DNA of 64,000 nucleotides from Adiantum capillus-veneris (GCA_014529385.2 CM043948.1:74730791-74794790); one strand, 5' to 3'. Numbered from the stretch's first letter, positions 1 through 12,621 are shown. The notes: a model not told the origin generated them from the sequence alone. Numbers and translations: made by a program.

Positions 1-2023
1 ATAAAGATATTAAAGTTCCTCTCTATCATTCGTGAACGTAAACCCACCACAAACGAGATACTCACTTTGTGATTGCATATTGGAAGAGAACACAACTACA
101 TCGACACATCTACAATTCTTATTTTTACAAATCAAACACATCTTCAAAATTAAAATCATCTTGCTATGATCAAGCAATTATAGCTTATGAAATTAGTACC
201 ATGTGCATGAAGGCCAACGTAGGTGTCTTTCAACATTGGCTACATGTTCCCAAATTCCACGATTTTGACACTTTTGTAGTCGGTGCAAAATGTACGATCA
301 CTGAAATATTGACTTGATAATAAGTACCGCCAAAAAAGCAACATCCACAACATTAGATAGAATGAACACAATGGATGATTAAATTTCTGCTATTACTACA
401 TTGATTCATTGTTTCAACAAGAAGATCACACTTTCAAACCAAACACAAGTGCACATCGGTCAATAAAAGATGCTACCATAAGTCGACATTTTCTTTGACA
501 TTGGCATAAAAACACATGCCACAAATATCAAGGAGCAACAATTTTGAAGAAAGGTTTACTTTTCTGCAAAGAATCTTTTGTCTCAGGCCTTGCTTAACTA
601 ATGCTTTAAAGGATCACTCACCATCACAACCTTAAGGTCAGTAGGCTCCCATCCTCTGATATTGCCGACTGATTCCAACGAGAATCTCCTACACAACATT
701 GGAAATAAGTACTATGCATACTTTATCTTCTACTTCATAAAGAATTGTAGTTCAAATCTCTATTAACATAACCATCACATTCCCGATTCATTCACTCACA
801 TTTGTCATTGTCACTTTTTTCCGACCACATTTTATTTCAAGCAATTATTCTCATTTGTTTGTACTTTTTCCAATTTGGTTTTTATTATTTTGAATTAATC
901 CATTGTATTTTGGTATATGTTTACTATTCATTTGCCGCTTCTCATTCTTCTGAATGCAATTGGCATTCATTGTAATCTAACTTTACTCTAGCAGGGCAAC
1001 AAATATAAAATCACAAATGGGAACTAATAAGTTAACCTTCAAGAATTTGTGTCATCTATTTTATTTCATTCAAGTCTCGCCCTCTCATTTGTTTCTACTA
1101 CACTTAGAGACTCTTCAAACTATGTAAAGCTAATATATAATCTTAACAAAAAGACACAACAGTTCACATTGTCTACCCACTAGCACATAAATGTCATTAT
1201 TGAACATCTCAGATTGGTGACAAGCAACGCACATTCATGGATTCAATAATTCAAGGACTTGCATTTTTTTGTAAATACCAATGTCAATTATTATCGCAAA
1301 AACAAGACTTCGGGATAAAATAGCTAAGGAACTTCCAACTTGTAATCCATTACACATAACTATTTACGTCAATATCTTGACGCCATATTGCTTTTCAGGA
1401 TTATTGAAAGAAATTCTTCACAAACTGGAGATTACAATCGACATTCTTGATGACCACTACATTAGATGCAAATTGTCTTCTCACGCTTGACAAGAGGCAA
1501 ACACACTCTATATAATGCTGGCATTAAGACCTGGGATGCTATGACACCTTATGAAATCGAAAGGACAACTTAGAGAAAGGACCAGCTGGAGAAAGAGGCA
1601 CTTTTCAAAGTGATTTTGAAGGGAAATACTGGACCCGCTACCTCCTAGGCATCGTAGACACCACCCAAGAGGAAGAAGGCACCTGACAAGAAGAGGGTTT
1701 GCTGGACAGACACTAGGTGAGTTAATTAATGTTTGACCACTGGCCTTTTGCAAGATGAAGTCAACCCAATGGTGACAGCAGTAGACACCTTTAGAGTCCT
1801 ATGCTGACATAGGACTGCGTTTTTGGTTCTGGGTCTCTTTCGGTGAGGATTTTTTTGGATGTTCTCCCTTGAGGGTCGATGATGGAGACCTTTGGGCTAT
1901 GCCCTTATTTGTCCTTACCTCTCATAGTTTGTGGTTCCCCGTCTCTTCCTTGGTGTGGGTCTAGTTGGTGGCAAGTGCTAGTCCTTCTGTGGTAGCTAGG
2001 ATGTTTTGGCCAGCTCTCTCCCT

Positions 2024-2030
<7 letters not shown>
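1..2030. other. Spacer without a recognisable gene
   Basis: No ORF here has a family signature. Around 1508-1760 a short plus-strand stretch is rich in Lys, Arg and Glu codons and could be the eroded end of a coding sequence, but it carries stops and I cannot place it. The rest is AT-rich and looks non-coding. Confidence 0.5.

Positions 2031-2101
<71 letters not shown>
2031..2101. repeat. (TC)n microsatellite
   Basis: About 35 uninterrupted TC dinucleotides, preceded by a short CCCT-rich stretch. Predicted Ser/Leu and Arg/Glu ORFs across it on both strands are artefacts of the repeat. Confidence 0.97.
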
Positions 2102-2103
<2 letters not shown>

Positions 2104-2884
2104 TCCTTCTCATTTTGATGCATCTCTGTTGTATGTTCCGTGGGGTGACTCCTCTGCGGCAAGTCTTTGATGTTCTATCATGTATCATTGGTTGATGTTA
2201 TATCTTGGAATGTGTGATGCCCTGGCTTGATTGGAGCAGGGCTATGATCGTATATTTTTTTTGGGTTCTTATTCAATATAGCACTCACTGTCTGTGAGTT
2301 TTGCAAGAAAAAATAAGTTTACACTCGGATAACTTAGTTAATAGTAGGCATCTTTTGCCACACCTAGGCCTTTTGTTCTGTGTTACGTTGGATAATATTG
2401 ATAACTTTAAAACAAATAGGGTGAAAGTAGTTCAGCACGGATTACATAAGGCTATTGAGGGGAATTTAAGAGGGAAAATTACCAAAATACCTCTATAATT
2501 TGTGAAAATCTCCAAATATCCCTCAAATATAATAAATTCCTATAATATAGATCTCATATTTTGCCAAAGATTCCCAAAATACACCTCATCATCCTCACAA
2601 ATATCTCAAAAGACTTTTTTTTTTGCAGCTCTTCATAGGAAGATTCGTTCTCCCTCAACAGAGGATGGTAGAACTCGGATGAAAAAAGAAAAAGTGCTCA
2701 GTTGAGCTTGAATTGCATTAATCACAAAAAGTTACAAACAGCCCTATCACATCCTTTGCACATGGATCTCCATAAGAAAATACATCAAAGGGGACACACC
2801 TGCACGACTACTCTTTCTTGTGAAGCTTGCATTCTTATTCCTTCTACAAAGGAGTTTCCATCAACATGTTTCCATAACAATATT
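2102..2884. other. Spacer, possibly the 3' tail of the adjacent LINE
   Basis: No gene recognised. The part next to 2885 may belong to the C-terminal end or 3' UTR of the minus-strand LINE fragment, because weakly open minus-strand reading continues below 2885 with stops. A T-rich run lies near 2616. Confidence 0.35.
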
Positions 2885-3263
2885 TGTGTCCAAAGGCTCA
2901 CACTTCTTTTGAAAGAGTAACGCATTTCTGGACTACCAAACTACCCTCAATACTATAGCTCTTACTATGTATATGTCAGTCAGAAGATCCTCATTGTCAA
3001 TGCGTTTAGATCCTATAGAAAGGTCGCGTCTAAAGAAGGGAGTTTCCGAATGTGTGTACCCACTTGCAGACTGTGCCCATGAAGACTTTGATTTTTGAAC
3101 ATCCCCAGAGTAGGTGCGTGAGGATTTCATTCGGGTGCTTGCATCTGACATAGGTACATTCATATTTTAGATGGTAGAACTCGGATTTTAGATGGTCTTG
3201 TAGGCTCTTGAGATGAAATTGTTGATCATTTTTAGACACATATGGCTCTGTTTGTGAGCTCAT
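2885..3263 (-). pseudogene. LINE (non-LTR retrotransposon) C-terminal fragment
   Basis: Minus-strand reading from 3263 gives a segment with the layout of the plant LINE zinc-binding region after reverse transcriptase (zf-RVT). Two cysteines (CTYVRC) are followed by NEILTHLLWGC, matching the C-C-(ET)-HL-C pattern of that family. After a frame change the reading continues with IVRAIVLRVVW and SRNALLF, like the W-x-x-RN-x-LLF end of LINE proteins. A stop and a frameshift break it. The RT and endonuclease domains are absent, so this is a dead 3' remnant. The family call rests on motif spacing alone. Confidence 0.55.
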
Positions 3264-3870
3264 TGGTGAATAGTTTTGTCTAAGAGGTTTAAAGATAGAT
3301 CTTCATTATCATAAATATTAGAACATGTAAAATTTGGTCTTCATATTTTTACTACAAGAGTCATGCAGTAGAAGATTATGCTTTTGTTCCTAATTTGTAC
3401 AACAATATTAAGATTTATCTATATTAGTTGAAGCATATGCCAATAGAAATTGAAACAGATGATTGTGAATTTTTTGGATAAGGGATTGTAGGGATAGGCA
3501 TTGTAAAAAAAATGGAACTTTGATTAGTCCTTCAGATACTGGCCAATGATAGTTAGTGTAGTGGTTTGATATAGTGTGAGCTTGTAGGGTGCAATGGTGC
3601 TTATGCTATTTTGATCATATATCACTTGCATTTTATTTTCCATAGGGTGACCATGTTGCAAGTATGAAAGTATGGAAAAAGTATAATTGAGATCCCCATG
3701 AAATATTGTACATCAAATACCCTAGGGGGTCTAAAAAGACATGCTATTGTCAGTCACTTCTTAAAAACCATGTGCATTATTTCATTGGCTATTGATTTTT
3801 GCTAAAATTAAACTTTAATGATGAGTGGTCAGTATATCATATGACAAATATCATACGAGTACAAAAATAT
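3264..3870. other. Spacer without a recognisable gene
   Basis: AT-rich sequence with no ORF showing a family motif. It could be upstream LINE sequence too eroded to recognise. Confidence 0.4.
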
Positions 3871-4176
3871 GATGAATTTAGCAGACGAGTATGAAAACAA
3901 GGTGAAAAGTCACAATAACCTATACATAAGAGGATCGAGGTCAATGGGAATCACTGCTCTACCACTCTCTTGCTAGTGTTGATTTTTTAAAAATCCATTA
4001 ACTCTAAGATTCCATCCCCCGTTGATAAATTTACCAGACGAGTATGAAAACAAGGTGAAAAGTCACAATAGCCTATACATAAGAGGATGAATGTCAATAG
4101 GACTCACTACTCTACTACTCTCTTGCTGGTGTTTCTTTTTTTTAAAATCCATTAACTCTAAGATTCCCTCTCCCCT
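3871..4176. repeat. 153-bp tandem duplication
   Basis: The block beginning GATGAATTTAGCAGACGAG at 3871 recurs at 4024 as GATAAATTTACCAGACGAG. Both copies continue through a shared stretch on AAAACAAGGTGAAAAGTCAC and CCATTAACTCTAAGATTCC. There are about two copies with scattered substitutions and small indels. Confidence 0.85.
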
Positions 4177-4565
4177 TGGATTGTTGGTCTTCCCAAATCC
4201 TTGTTTGCAAGCTATGTGGCACATCTCTCCACCTCACCCTCTTCCTCAAGTCCTCTGCTCCTCCGGCTCTGACCATATCAGCCTTAGGTCTTCAATCCTG
4301 TTTCATTTCCCAACCCATCCTTAGTCACTATCATACTTGCACTTTAGTATCCTCCTCGCCCACCATATTGAATAGTTGCCTCTATTGGATGGCTTGTCAG
4401 TCCTACCATTGCCCTTATTTTTCTTGCCCTTGTCTTCATGGTGTCCACTGGTCGCTTGCATTTGGACCAGCCCATGTCGGTGTGCATTGTATTGCAGCCA
4501 ATTACACTTCATGACCCTCGATATCCACCCCTCGTGACACACCCTATGCTTTCTCATTCTCTAGA

Positions 4566-4601
<36 letters not shown>

Positions 4602-6180
4602 TCTCATATTATAGTGATAGCCATTTTTCGGCTCTCTGTGATTGCCATAGTGAGTTATCCCCCCCTATCAAATCACTCAAACACTGTGGTTACCCTCACC
4701 CTTTCACTGTATATAGGTGCGTGTGAGTTAGGGGACTTTTCCCATATCTCCTTACTGAAATAAAAAAACCCTCAATTAGCTAGTCATTGGGCTAGTTGAG
4801 CCAAAAAAATATAAAATATAAAAAATATAAGTATATTATGGCTCATGCGTATGTAAATATTTCTTTGTATATAGGGCCTAAATAAAAGATTTTTTCATAA
4901 TTATTTTGGTATTTATTTAAATATTTCTACCTAGGTGTGTGTTATTTATGCTCTATACATTGCCTCACCATTACCACAATTTTTCTTACCATTTTTCATA
5001 CTCTTTATTCCATATAGAAATATTTTCATGTAAGCTTCCCTTATATTTGGTGTAACTCCACCCCAATAAAAATCCAAAAAAACTAGTTTTATTTATGTGT
5101 ATATTTTTTCACTATTGTGATTTTTCCCTTCCTACATCTATTTTGTTTTTTTTCTAAAAAATTAGAACACCAAAAATATTTATCTTTTTATGGTAGCCTC
5201 ATAATGAGAGAGATTTCTTTTGACCCCTTTATATTTTTTCCACTTATATTATTTATATTTGACATGTACATATTTTTTAGACCCCTCAATATTTGATTTT
5301 CTTAGTTGTACTATTCACTTATATCATGATCTCAACAATATCTTCAATTATAGACCTACCAAATAAGGTCAAGGGTAGGTGGCATGCATACATGCACTAT
5401 GGAGGGCTCACTCTTGGAGGTATTCAAAAGAATCATCCAAAGAAGGATCCCACAAGGACCTTGTGCAGTGGAAAAAAACAGTCGGTTTTGCTGAATTTTT
5501 AAAGTTCACTTGCTCTCTGAATTTGAAAAGGTGATACAAACAAAAGTTGTAGCTCGTGGACTGAACTTTTGCCTCAAATTTTTTCATATTTTTTTGAGCT
5601 ACGAGCTGTGAGCTATGATTTTATTAGTGGACCCCAGTTTTCTCATGCTATGCAGCCACACTCTCTCTTCCACTTTATCATTTTCCTCTTTCACACACAC
5701 TTCTCCACTCATCATCCCCACCTCTCTCACCACTCCTTTCTGCACCCTACTCACCTTCTTCTCAACCTTGAAGAATAAGAGAAACCATGGTGAACTCATA
5801 CCTCCCACACACAATTCCATTCCAAAATTGACCACCTAGTCTCATTTTTCCTCCTTCAAATTACCCATATCTATCAAAAAAACGACAAAATTCAGCCTCT
5901 TCTCTTAAAAGACAGCATTATGGTGGTTGATTACTCGGCTTCAATTACCTTGTCTCTCAAGGAAGGTCAAGAGTGGAGAAAAAATGTACCGTCAAAGCTA
6001 GTGGACCGTCAACAAGCGTCAAAAATTGGCCCTACTCAAGACACTTGGAGCATCAACCTTCTAAGAAATCCACCTTTTCTTACCTCTTAAGAGTTTTTCT
6101 TCCTTATTTGTATCCTACATGGATACTCCCATTGTAAATATCCAATTCCATTTGTAAATTAATACTAACTCTACTAACAC
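4177..6180. other. Spacer with a CA microsatellite
   Basis: No gene is supported. Short ORFs near 4176-4514 and 5569-5839 are pyrimidine-rich and lack any family signature. A CA repeat sits at 4566-4600, and AT-rich sequence follows to about 5500. Confidence 0.45.
4566..4600. repeat. (CA)n microsatellite
   Basis: About 17 CA repeats without interruption. Confidence 0.97.
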
Positions 6181-6700
6181 TAACCCACTATGAAAAGTCC
6201 TATCACCTCCATTTCTCTCCTCTCTCTTTCCCCACCAACTTGATAATTCCAAGCAAAAGAAATTAGATAAATTGCTGAAAATCTAACCCAACCATGGTTA
6301 GAGGAGTAACCCTAGCCTTCAAAATTGCTATAAAAGGAGGGTGTGGCTAGCACAAAAGGGGAGAGCCATAAGCAAGAGCACTATGCTATAGCTTGAGAAG
6401 CCAAGCTCAACCTCTCTAGAAGGAGCTCTTGAGTGGAAGCTCATTGTCTTATGCATGTGCATGTGTTGTAATAGGGGATTAGCAAGGGAACTCTATGCCA
6501 TTGTAAGAGAGAGAGTGATCATTCAATTGAGAGTAGGAAATCTATCATTTCTCCTACTAGTGTAAGCCCAACATTTGCTGAATCAAGGAGGGTGGATTTG
6601 GAATAAGCTTGGATACTTTGTCTCCCTTCCAACGTGAAGTAATGGACAACAATGATGCGTAAGTGTCTTGGTGTTTTTTGTTAAGTTCTTGATAGCTTGT
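6181..6700 (+). promoter_or_regulatory. TATA-bearing promoter or LTR-like block
   Basis: A good plant TATA box, CTATAAAAGG, lies at 6328-6337. It is followed by a leader-like stretch rich in AG and GA, as in the R-U5 part of LTRs or a Pol II core promoter. No second copy, PBS or downstream ORF was found, so this may be a solo LTR or a stray promoter. The direction comes only from the TATA box. Confidence 0.35.
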
Positions 6701-6994
6701 CTCTGGTGTTGTCATCAATCTAGCCATAAATCCCACATACTGTAAGAGGGCGACAGGGTGGAGAGGACTCCCCTGGCTTTAAGACAGTGATTGGGGTGGC
6801 TTTTTTTGTGATGTGTTGTGGTGAAATTTACGCAAGCTATGTTGAACAAATACTAATCTCACTTTGATTTGTCATGACAGATTTGTAAGAAGGTATTAAT
6901 GCAACAAGCACCCCCTCCCCCTTTCTCTTTTTTTCTTAAATATATAGTTGTGTTTGCTTGATCATTGTCGATACGTTTCAAAGCAGCCCGAGCA

Positions 6995-6997
<3 letters not shown>

Positions 6998-7039
<42 letters not shown>
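6998..7039. repeat. (TC)n microsatellite
   Basis: About 21 TC repeats. Confidence 0.97.
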
Positions 7040-7042
<3 letters not shown>

Positions 7043-7311
7043 TTTTAGTGTGTGAGAGTGTTCCATTGGTGTTAGGGTTAGTGTAAATTCCTTGCTTGTT
7101 TGTGGGTTGCTCTAACGATTCTCCTCTTTTGCGTCCTAGTTCGCTCTTAAACTAGGTGGTGCCCCTTGTGTAGTTGGGATTTGGCTGTGGGTTTGTTGTT
7201 TTGGTTTGTGTTGTGTTGTGCCCCAGCCCCATTGAGCAGCACGGGAGCCTTGAAGGGTGTCTAGAGGTTGCTCTTCTTGTTGCCCGCCCCGGACCGCCTC
7301 AATAGCATGTG

Positions 7312-7477
<166 letters not shown>

Positions 7478-8136
7478 AATTTATGGCCTGGCCTTTTTCT
7501 TGGGAGGAGAAATCATATGATCGATTGATTGTGCATATGTGTTAACACCCATACATGTATAGTGTACATGCTTTTGTCAATTTGCCTTCAAAAATATTTA
7601 TATGTTAATATACTTTTCACACTTGTGAAGTTAGTGGTTGATAACTCAAGCAAACGAAAGTTTAGTGAAGCACAAAGTACTAAAGTGAATATATATCCAT
7701 GCTTGAAGCTGGTGGTCGCTAAAAGAAAAAGAAGGTTTTGTGAACATTTAAAAAAAAATCATAAGGTAGAAGTTTATTAATGATTGGTGTATGACTTGAA
7801 AAAAATAGTGACCGGAAGCTAGAAGTGGTTATATGCTTTTGGAATGGCTTTTAAATTTTTATCTTCTCTTTTTGGAACGTGAGGATTATAAACCACCAAA
7901 AATCTGAACTTAATAGCTCACCATGTGTTAAGCCAACTCTAAATAGGAAGGGGAACCTTGCCTGAATAGAAGGCAGCGTGGCCACAACTTTTTGATTTAT
8001 GCTCACAACAACTTACACAATAAGTAGCAAGTGACATACCCTTCTCTGTCTCTGTGCATCTTCACAATCCCCTTCTCCATGTACCACTATGCGGATCTTC
8101 ACAACCCTACTCACCTAAGCTCCCACAACACTTTCA

Positions 8137-8144
<8 letters not shown>
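7478..8144. other. Spacer without a recognisable gene
   Basis: AT-rich, with no supported ORF. A Lys/Arg-rich short ORF at 7529-7780 has no family signature. Confidence 0.45.

Positions 8145-8186
<42 letters not shown>
8145..8186. repeat. (CA)n microsatellite
   Basis: About 21 CA repeats just upstream of a gypsy RT fragment. Confidence 0.97.
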
Positions 8187-8187
<1 letters not shown>

Positions 8188-8374
8188 CGACAAGAGGTGG
8201 CCTCTCCATGTATTACACTATGGAATAGACGACCCAAAAAATTTGGCCTTGAAGGTCCTTGCGACTGCATATGCCTCCCTTTGGCAACCCACATGACAAC
8301 GATCACTTCCGCAAATTTGGAGACTCGGGTAATTTTTTGATTTCAATGAAATTATGGTGTAATACACAGTATGC

Positions 8375-8872
8375 GATGGCTACTCAGGATACTTCCAGAT
8401 TAGCATTGCGGAGGAGGATCAGAAGAAGACAACCTTCATCACACCTTGGGGATGTTTTGCCTACAGAGTGATGCCATTTGGCCTCACCAACGCCCCAGCC
8501 ACATTTCAACGCTATGTGAGCTTTGTTTTCCAAACCTACTTTGGAACATCAATACGGGTTTTCATAGATGATTTTTGCATCTATAGCTCACGAGCCCTTC
8601 ATCTAAGCAAAGTCTATGATGGCTTAACCAGGCTACAAACCCTGGGTGGCCAACTCAACGTGGACAAGTGTCACATTGGTGAGAGCAAGGTCACTGTCCT
8701 TGGTCATGTAATTTCAGCAAAAGGGATCGAGGCTGACCCCAGCAAGGCTTTGGTATCATTATCATCTCCCACCACCGCCAAGCAGTTGGTTTCTTTCCTT
8801 CAGAAGGTAAGCCTAAGAGAGGTCCTTAAGTTGTCCAATGAAAGGTTGGACCTGCTCATTGCAATATGGTAA
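8375..8872 (+). pseudogene. Orphan Ty3/gypsy reverse transcriptase fragment
   Basis: One open frame starts in the middle of the RT palm with DGYSGYFQI and a KKTTFITPWG segment. It continues through [15 protein letters not shown] and the catalytic FIDD box (VFIDDFCIYSS), then the thumb-region GHVISAKGI. These are hallmarks of Ty3/gypsy RT, where the two Asp residues bind catalytic metal. There is no stop until 8872, but the N-terminal fingers, RNase H and every other pol domain are missing. Similarity fades after about 8815. No LTR or gag flanks it, so it is an isolated remnant. Its sequence differs from the RT of G1, M1 and P2. Confidence 0.88.
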
Positions 8873-9131
8873 GTGGGACAGGGATCTATTATCTTGGTTG
8901 AGAAGGACTTAGTTTGAGGTACACCGTTGGGAACTATAGTCTTAATAATGGAGTCTCTCGGGGCTTGCCTTTGTCTTAATCATCATTGAGCTACGAGCAA
9001 GCTCAACAGGGACAATAATCAACGGAGAAATGTTAGACCCTCTCCACTAGTCTTTGCAATCAACGCTCTCTAAACCACGGGTGTGACTGCTTGAGAACTA
9101 ATTTTCAAAGATAAAGAAGAGACTAAGGTTT
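8873..9131. other. Spacer upstream of element G1
   Basis: No gene or clear PBS seen. It may contain the leader of G1. Confidence 0.35.
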
Positions 9132-9179
9132 TTGAGGCTACCAAAGCACAAAGTAATTCAATACATAAGTTTAATTAGC

Positions 9180-10516
9180 ATGGCTGACAATAACCAAGAG
9201 AGTAGAATGAACATTGATAACTTTGATTTTCACATGAAGGTCCTAATGATAATGCCCGCATGTTTGTTAATTATCTTGTTACTGGGTTGCATCAAGCTAT
9301 GGGTAACCCTGATTTGCAAGCCAAAGTTATCCAACAACTTCGTGCTTATGGGATTTCACTTCCTCTCCGAGAGGAGAGAGAGCTTAGGAGGCCTCTTGAT
9401 GAGACTCCCAAAATAAGACGCTCTCCCATAAGAGAGGACAAATCCAAAGAACGAGAAAGAAGCGAATCCGTAAGTTCCTCTAAAGATGTGGCTCCATGAA
9501 GATGGCGGTCTAGACGATCGCCAAATCCTCCCACAAGGAAACAGTCAACCCATATTCCTTCTCCTTGTCACTCCAAAAAGGAAGAGAAGAAGAAAAAGGC
9601 AAGAAAGAGGTCACCCTCTTCTCCTTCTTCTCCACCTTCCTCCTCTTCCGACGAAAGAAATAGCTATTCTCCTAGAGAATACAAGAGGAGAGGACATCAC
9701 AAATATTACCCTGCATGATGAAGGTCCCAAAAGCTCAAGAAGTTCAAAGAGGGAGGAAAGATTATCTCTTTTCTCACCTACGATGGCACCTTTGGTGCCA
9801 CCGATAAAGTATTGGCCTTCATCCAACAATTTGATGTGGCCTTTGGAGACGAGGGGTTCACAGAGTTCTCCAAGCTACACCATGTAGCTATGCACTTCCA
9901 AAAGTCTGCCCATCAATGGTGGGCTAGTCTTCGTGGGAATGGAAAATACCCAAGAACATGGAAAACTCTACGAGTTTCCATAATGAAGCAATTCCTTTCA
10001 AGCAATTCCAAAGACAAAGTGCTCACTGAATGGTGAAGTTTGAAGCTACTCTTCAACGAGTCTATCCACAAATATGTAGACAAGTTTTGGGATTTACATC
10101 TCAAAGCTACAGTCTTTCAAAGGATAGACTTTGCCGAACAAAAGCAACAATTTTGTCCGAGATTACCTAAAAAAATGGCCAAGTATGTCAACTCTCAACG
10201 GCCTAGCACTATCACCGAAGTCATCCACCACACTATGGTTGCTTCAAGGATCAATTTCCAACAAGGGGCGAGAAGAAATTTCAAGCCCATGGAAAACAAG
10301 GATCAAAATGAAGCTAAGGGAAGAACAATGCTCAAAACTCTTCCCAAGGCAACACCAACACCAACAACAACAAGGCCAAGGAGAAAGGAGCTTACAAAGG
10401 TAAAAATAAGCTCTCTCGTAAAGAATTATAGGCCTTTCATAAAGACCATAAATGCTTCAAGTGTGGGGAGCAAGGACATGGTTATTATTCTTCCCCAAAA
10501 GAAATGTACGCAATGA
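9180..10516 (+). pseudogene. Gag of G1
   Basis: Capsid/nucleocapsid polyprotein of a gypsy element. The likely start is the ATG at 9180 (MADNNQESRM). After a frameshift near 9242 the frame is mostly shared to 10516, with stops at 9497-9499, near 9714 and at 10034-10036. An Arg/Ser/Glu-rich N-terminal part precedes a Retrotrans_gag-type core containing TDKVLAFIQQFD, then HVAMHFQKSAHQWWASLR and KTLRVSIMKQF. The nucleocapsid knuckle, read in a neighbouring frame near 10450-10490, has C-x2-C-x4-H but its last Cys is replaced by Ser, so zinc binding is probably lost. Confidence 0.82.
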
Positions 10517-11054
10517 CACTCCTAGTGCTTCCACGGTTCAAGCTCCAAAAGAGGATACTCATTGCAAAGGCTCATCCCTTTCCTATGCTTGGGGAAAAAT
10601 AAGGGAGCATGATGCCTTCATCTTGTTTGAACCTAGCTCTACTCACAACTTCATATCAATAGAGTTGGCCACTAAGTTGGGCATTCAAGCTTTTGAGATG
10701 GGAGATACTATAACTACTGATGGAGCTTTCAAGGGACAACAAGCCTTCATTATTCCCTTGATTGGGAAGTTGAGGCTTCATGTCCAAAGCTACGTATACA
10801 AAGAAGACTTTTTCATCTCTCCTCTCCAACATGAGGATGTTATCCTAGGGGTACCATGGTTCAACCGCATGGCTTCCAACATGAAGTTCCCTGAAAGGAG
10901 AATCTACTTTACCTATAGGGAAAAGAGCATGTATATAGATACTAGTGAATCCGGCCGTACTATACCACTTGTAAATTCACCAACTTTTGATTTGGCAAAG
11001 AATCCACTAATGACGCAAACGTTTTATCAAATGAAAATGGTAGGAATCAAATAG
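10452..11054 (+). pseudogene. Retropepsin-like protease of G1
   Basis: Gypsy aspartic protease domain between Gag and RT. The region AFILFEPSSTHNFIS corresponds to the flap-strand and active-site segment that normally carries D-S/T/P-G. Here Glu replaces Asp and Ser replaces Gly, so catalysis is unlikely. Downstream, VILGVPWFNRM matches the conserved ILGxPW segment. The frame is open for 200 codons, but its ATG at 10452 overlaps the Gag end in another frame, as expected after a frameshift. Confidence 0.8.
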
Positions 11055-11078
11055 AGTTAGACTTGTCTATTTTTCTAA

Positions 11079-12066
11079 ATGGATTCCAAAATGTTTTTAT
11101 CGATGATATCCCTATGGACTTACCTCCAAAACAAGGGGATGATGACCATAGAATTGAACTCCTACCACGAAGCTCACCGCCTAACAAGCCTCCTTCCTTA
11201 TAGAGTGTCTCAAGCTCAACAAGAGGAGATTATGAGGCAAGTGCATGAGCTGGTAGACAAAGGGATGGTGAGGCCTGGCTCCTCTCCTTTTTGCTCTCCA
11301 GTCCTTTTAGTGCAAAAGAAAGATGGTACATATTGCATGTGTGTGTACTATCGAGTGCTAAACCATCTCACTATCAAAAACAGATTTCCCATACTGCGGG
11401 TCGAAGATCTGTTTGATAAGCTACAAGGTTCTACCTACTTCAGTAGGATTGACCTTAAAATGGCTATCATGAAATAAGGATAGTGAATGAAGATATCATA
11501 AAGACCGCGTTCCATACAACATTTGGTCTTTATGAATATCTTGTCATGCCTTTTGGTTTGACAAATGCTCCAGCCACGTTTAATTGTTTAATGGAGAAAA
11601 TATTTAGACCCTACCGCAAATTCACTGGAGTGTTCTTTGATGATACCATCATCTACTCCAAGTCCTTGAAGGAGCACAAGCAACATCTCCAGGTACTTTT
11701 TTGAGCTTTGAGGGAGCACAAGCTTTTTATCAATTAAAAGAAGAGCGAATTTTTCCTTCAAGAGATTCAATACTCAGGTCATATTATCTCTCAAGATGAT
11801 ATCCGTATAGATCCATCAAAGTTGGAGGTAATAAAAGCATGGTCTAATCCAAGGAATTACATGAGCTAAGAAGCTTTATTGGTATGTGTGCATACTATAG
11901 ACGCTTTATAGCCAAATTATCTCAACTAGTGGGACCATTGCATGACTTAACAAAGAAGAACATTAAGTACTCATGGACTGCTAAAGAGAAAAATGCTTTT
12001 GATAAGATTAAAGAAAAGATTACCTCTCACATTAGGGAAAATATGAACCCCAAAAGGGCCTTGTAA
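11079..12066 (+). pseudogene. Reverse transcriptase of G1, fragmented
   Basis: RT fingers and palm spread over three frames. PYRVSQAQQEEIMRQVHEL and SPFCSPVLLVQKKDGT lie in 11079-11477. After a shift at about 11478, [12 protein letters not shown] and the catalytic box [11 protein letters not shown] follow in 11483-11704. A third frame gives the connection domain (ELRSFIGMCAYYRRFIAKLSQ) to 12066. FFDD keeps both catalytic Asp residues. The chain stops before RNase H. Confidence 0.85.
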
Positions 12067-12493
12067 GAATCCCAAATTTTAAGGGATTAAGGCTCAAATT
12101 GTGTGTGGTTCAGGAGACAAGACCATTGAATGACGGTATTCTCAAAGGCTTTTTTTAAGGCTGTCATAGGCTTTTTTGTAGGTTGAAATAGAGGCTCAGG
12201 AGGGAGGATAGGTACACTCTCTCTCTACCCAAAAGAGTGATGGTCCTTATGATGACAATAACTACCCTCCCCCTCTTTCTTTTGTCACGTCATCAAGGGC
12301 GTCCATAGCCTCATCCCAAAAAAAAAACTTTTTTCAAGAAAATTAAAAAAAGCCTCACTTTTACTCAAAACTTCTCCCCAACCTATATGTATACTCAAAA
12401 ATCATTTTTTTCTCTCAAAATCTCACAGCTAGATATGCAAAATATGAAACTTTCCACCTTTTTTTATTTCCCTCCAAAATCAATCCTCTCTCT
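12067..12493. other. Spacer between G1 and the transposase-like gene
   Basis: AT-rich with A-runs near 12320. No coding sequence. The 3' part may be promoter for the gene starting at 12737; TATATGTATA near 12384 is a weak TATA candidate. Confidence 0.35.
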
Positions 12494-12621
12494 CTCACTC
12501 CTCTCTGTCTCTTCTCTCTCCTACTTTTCAGCACACACTCTTCTTCCTTCCCTCTCTCACTCCTCTCCCTCTCTCTTCTCTCTCCTACTTTTCAGCACAC
12601 ACACTTCCTCCTTCCCTGTCT
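12494..12621 (+). repeat. 64-bp pyrimidine-rich tandem duplication
   Basis: Two copies of a CT-rich unit, each containing CTCTCCTACTTTTCAGCACA, are spaced 64 bp apart (the shared CTACTTTTCAG is at 12521 and 12585). It lies 120-240 bp upstream of the predicted start of the transposase-like gene, where plant promoters and leaders often carry pyrimidine patches. Confidence 0.8.

Larger units (their letters stand above)
9132..12066 (+). mobile_element. Degenerate Ty3/gypsy retrotransposon G1 (gag-PR-RT)
   Basis: Gag, aspartic protease and reverse transcriptase lie in the usual order on the plus strand, broken by stops and frameshifts. RNase H beyond the first motif, integrase and both LTRs are missing: coding similarity stops at about 12066 and non-coding sequence follows. 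The element is old. Its Gag and RT are not close to those of the M or P families in the same window. Confidence 0.85.

Noticed and set aside
1961-2195. ORFs with long Ser/Leu or Arg/Glu runs
   Set aside because: Artefacts of the TC repeat.
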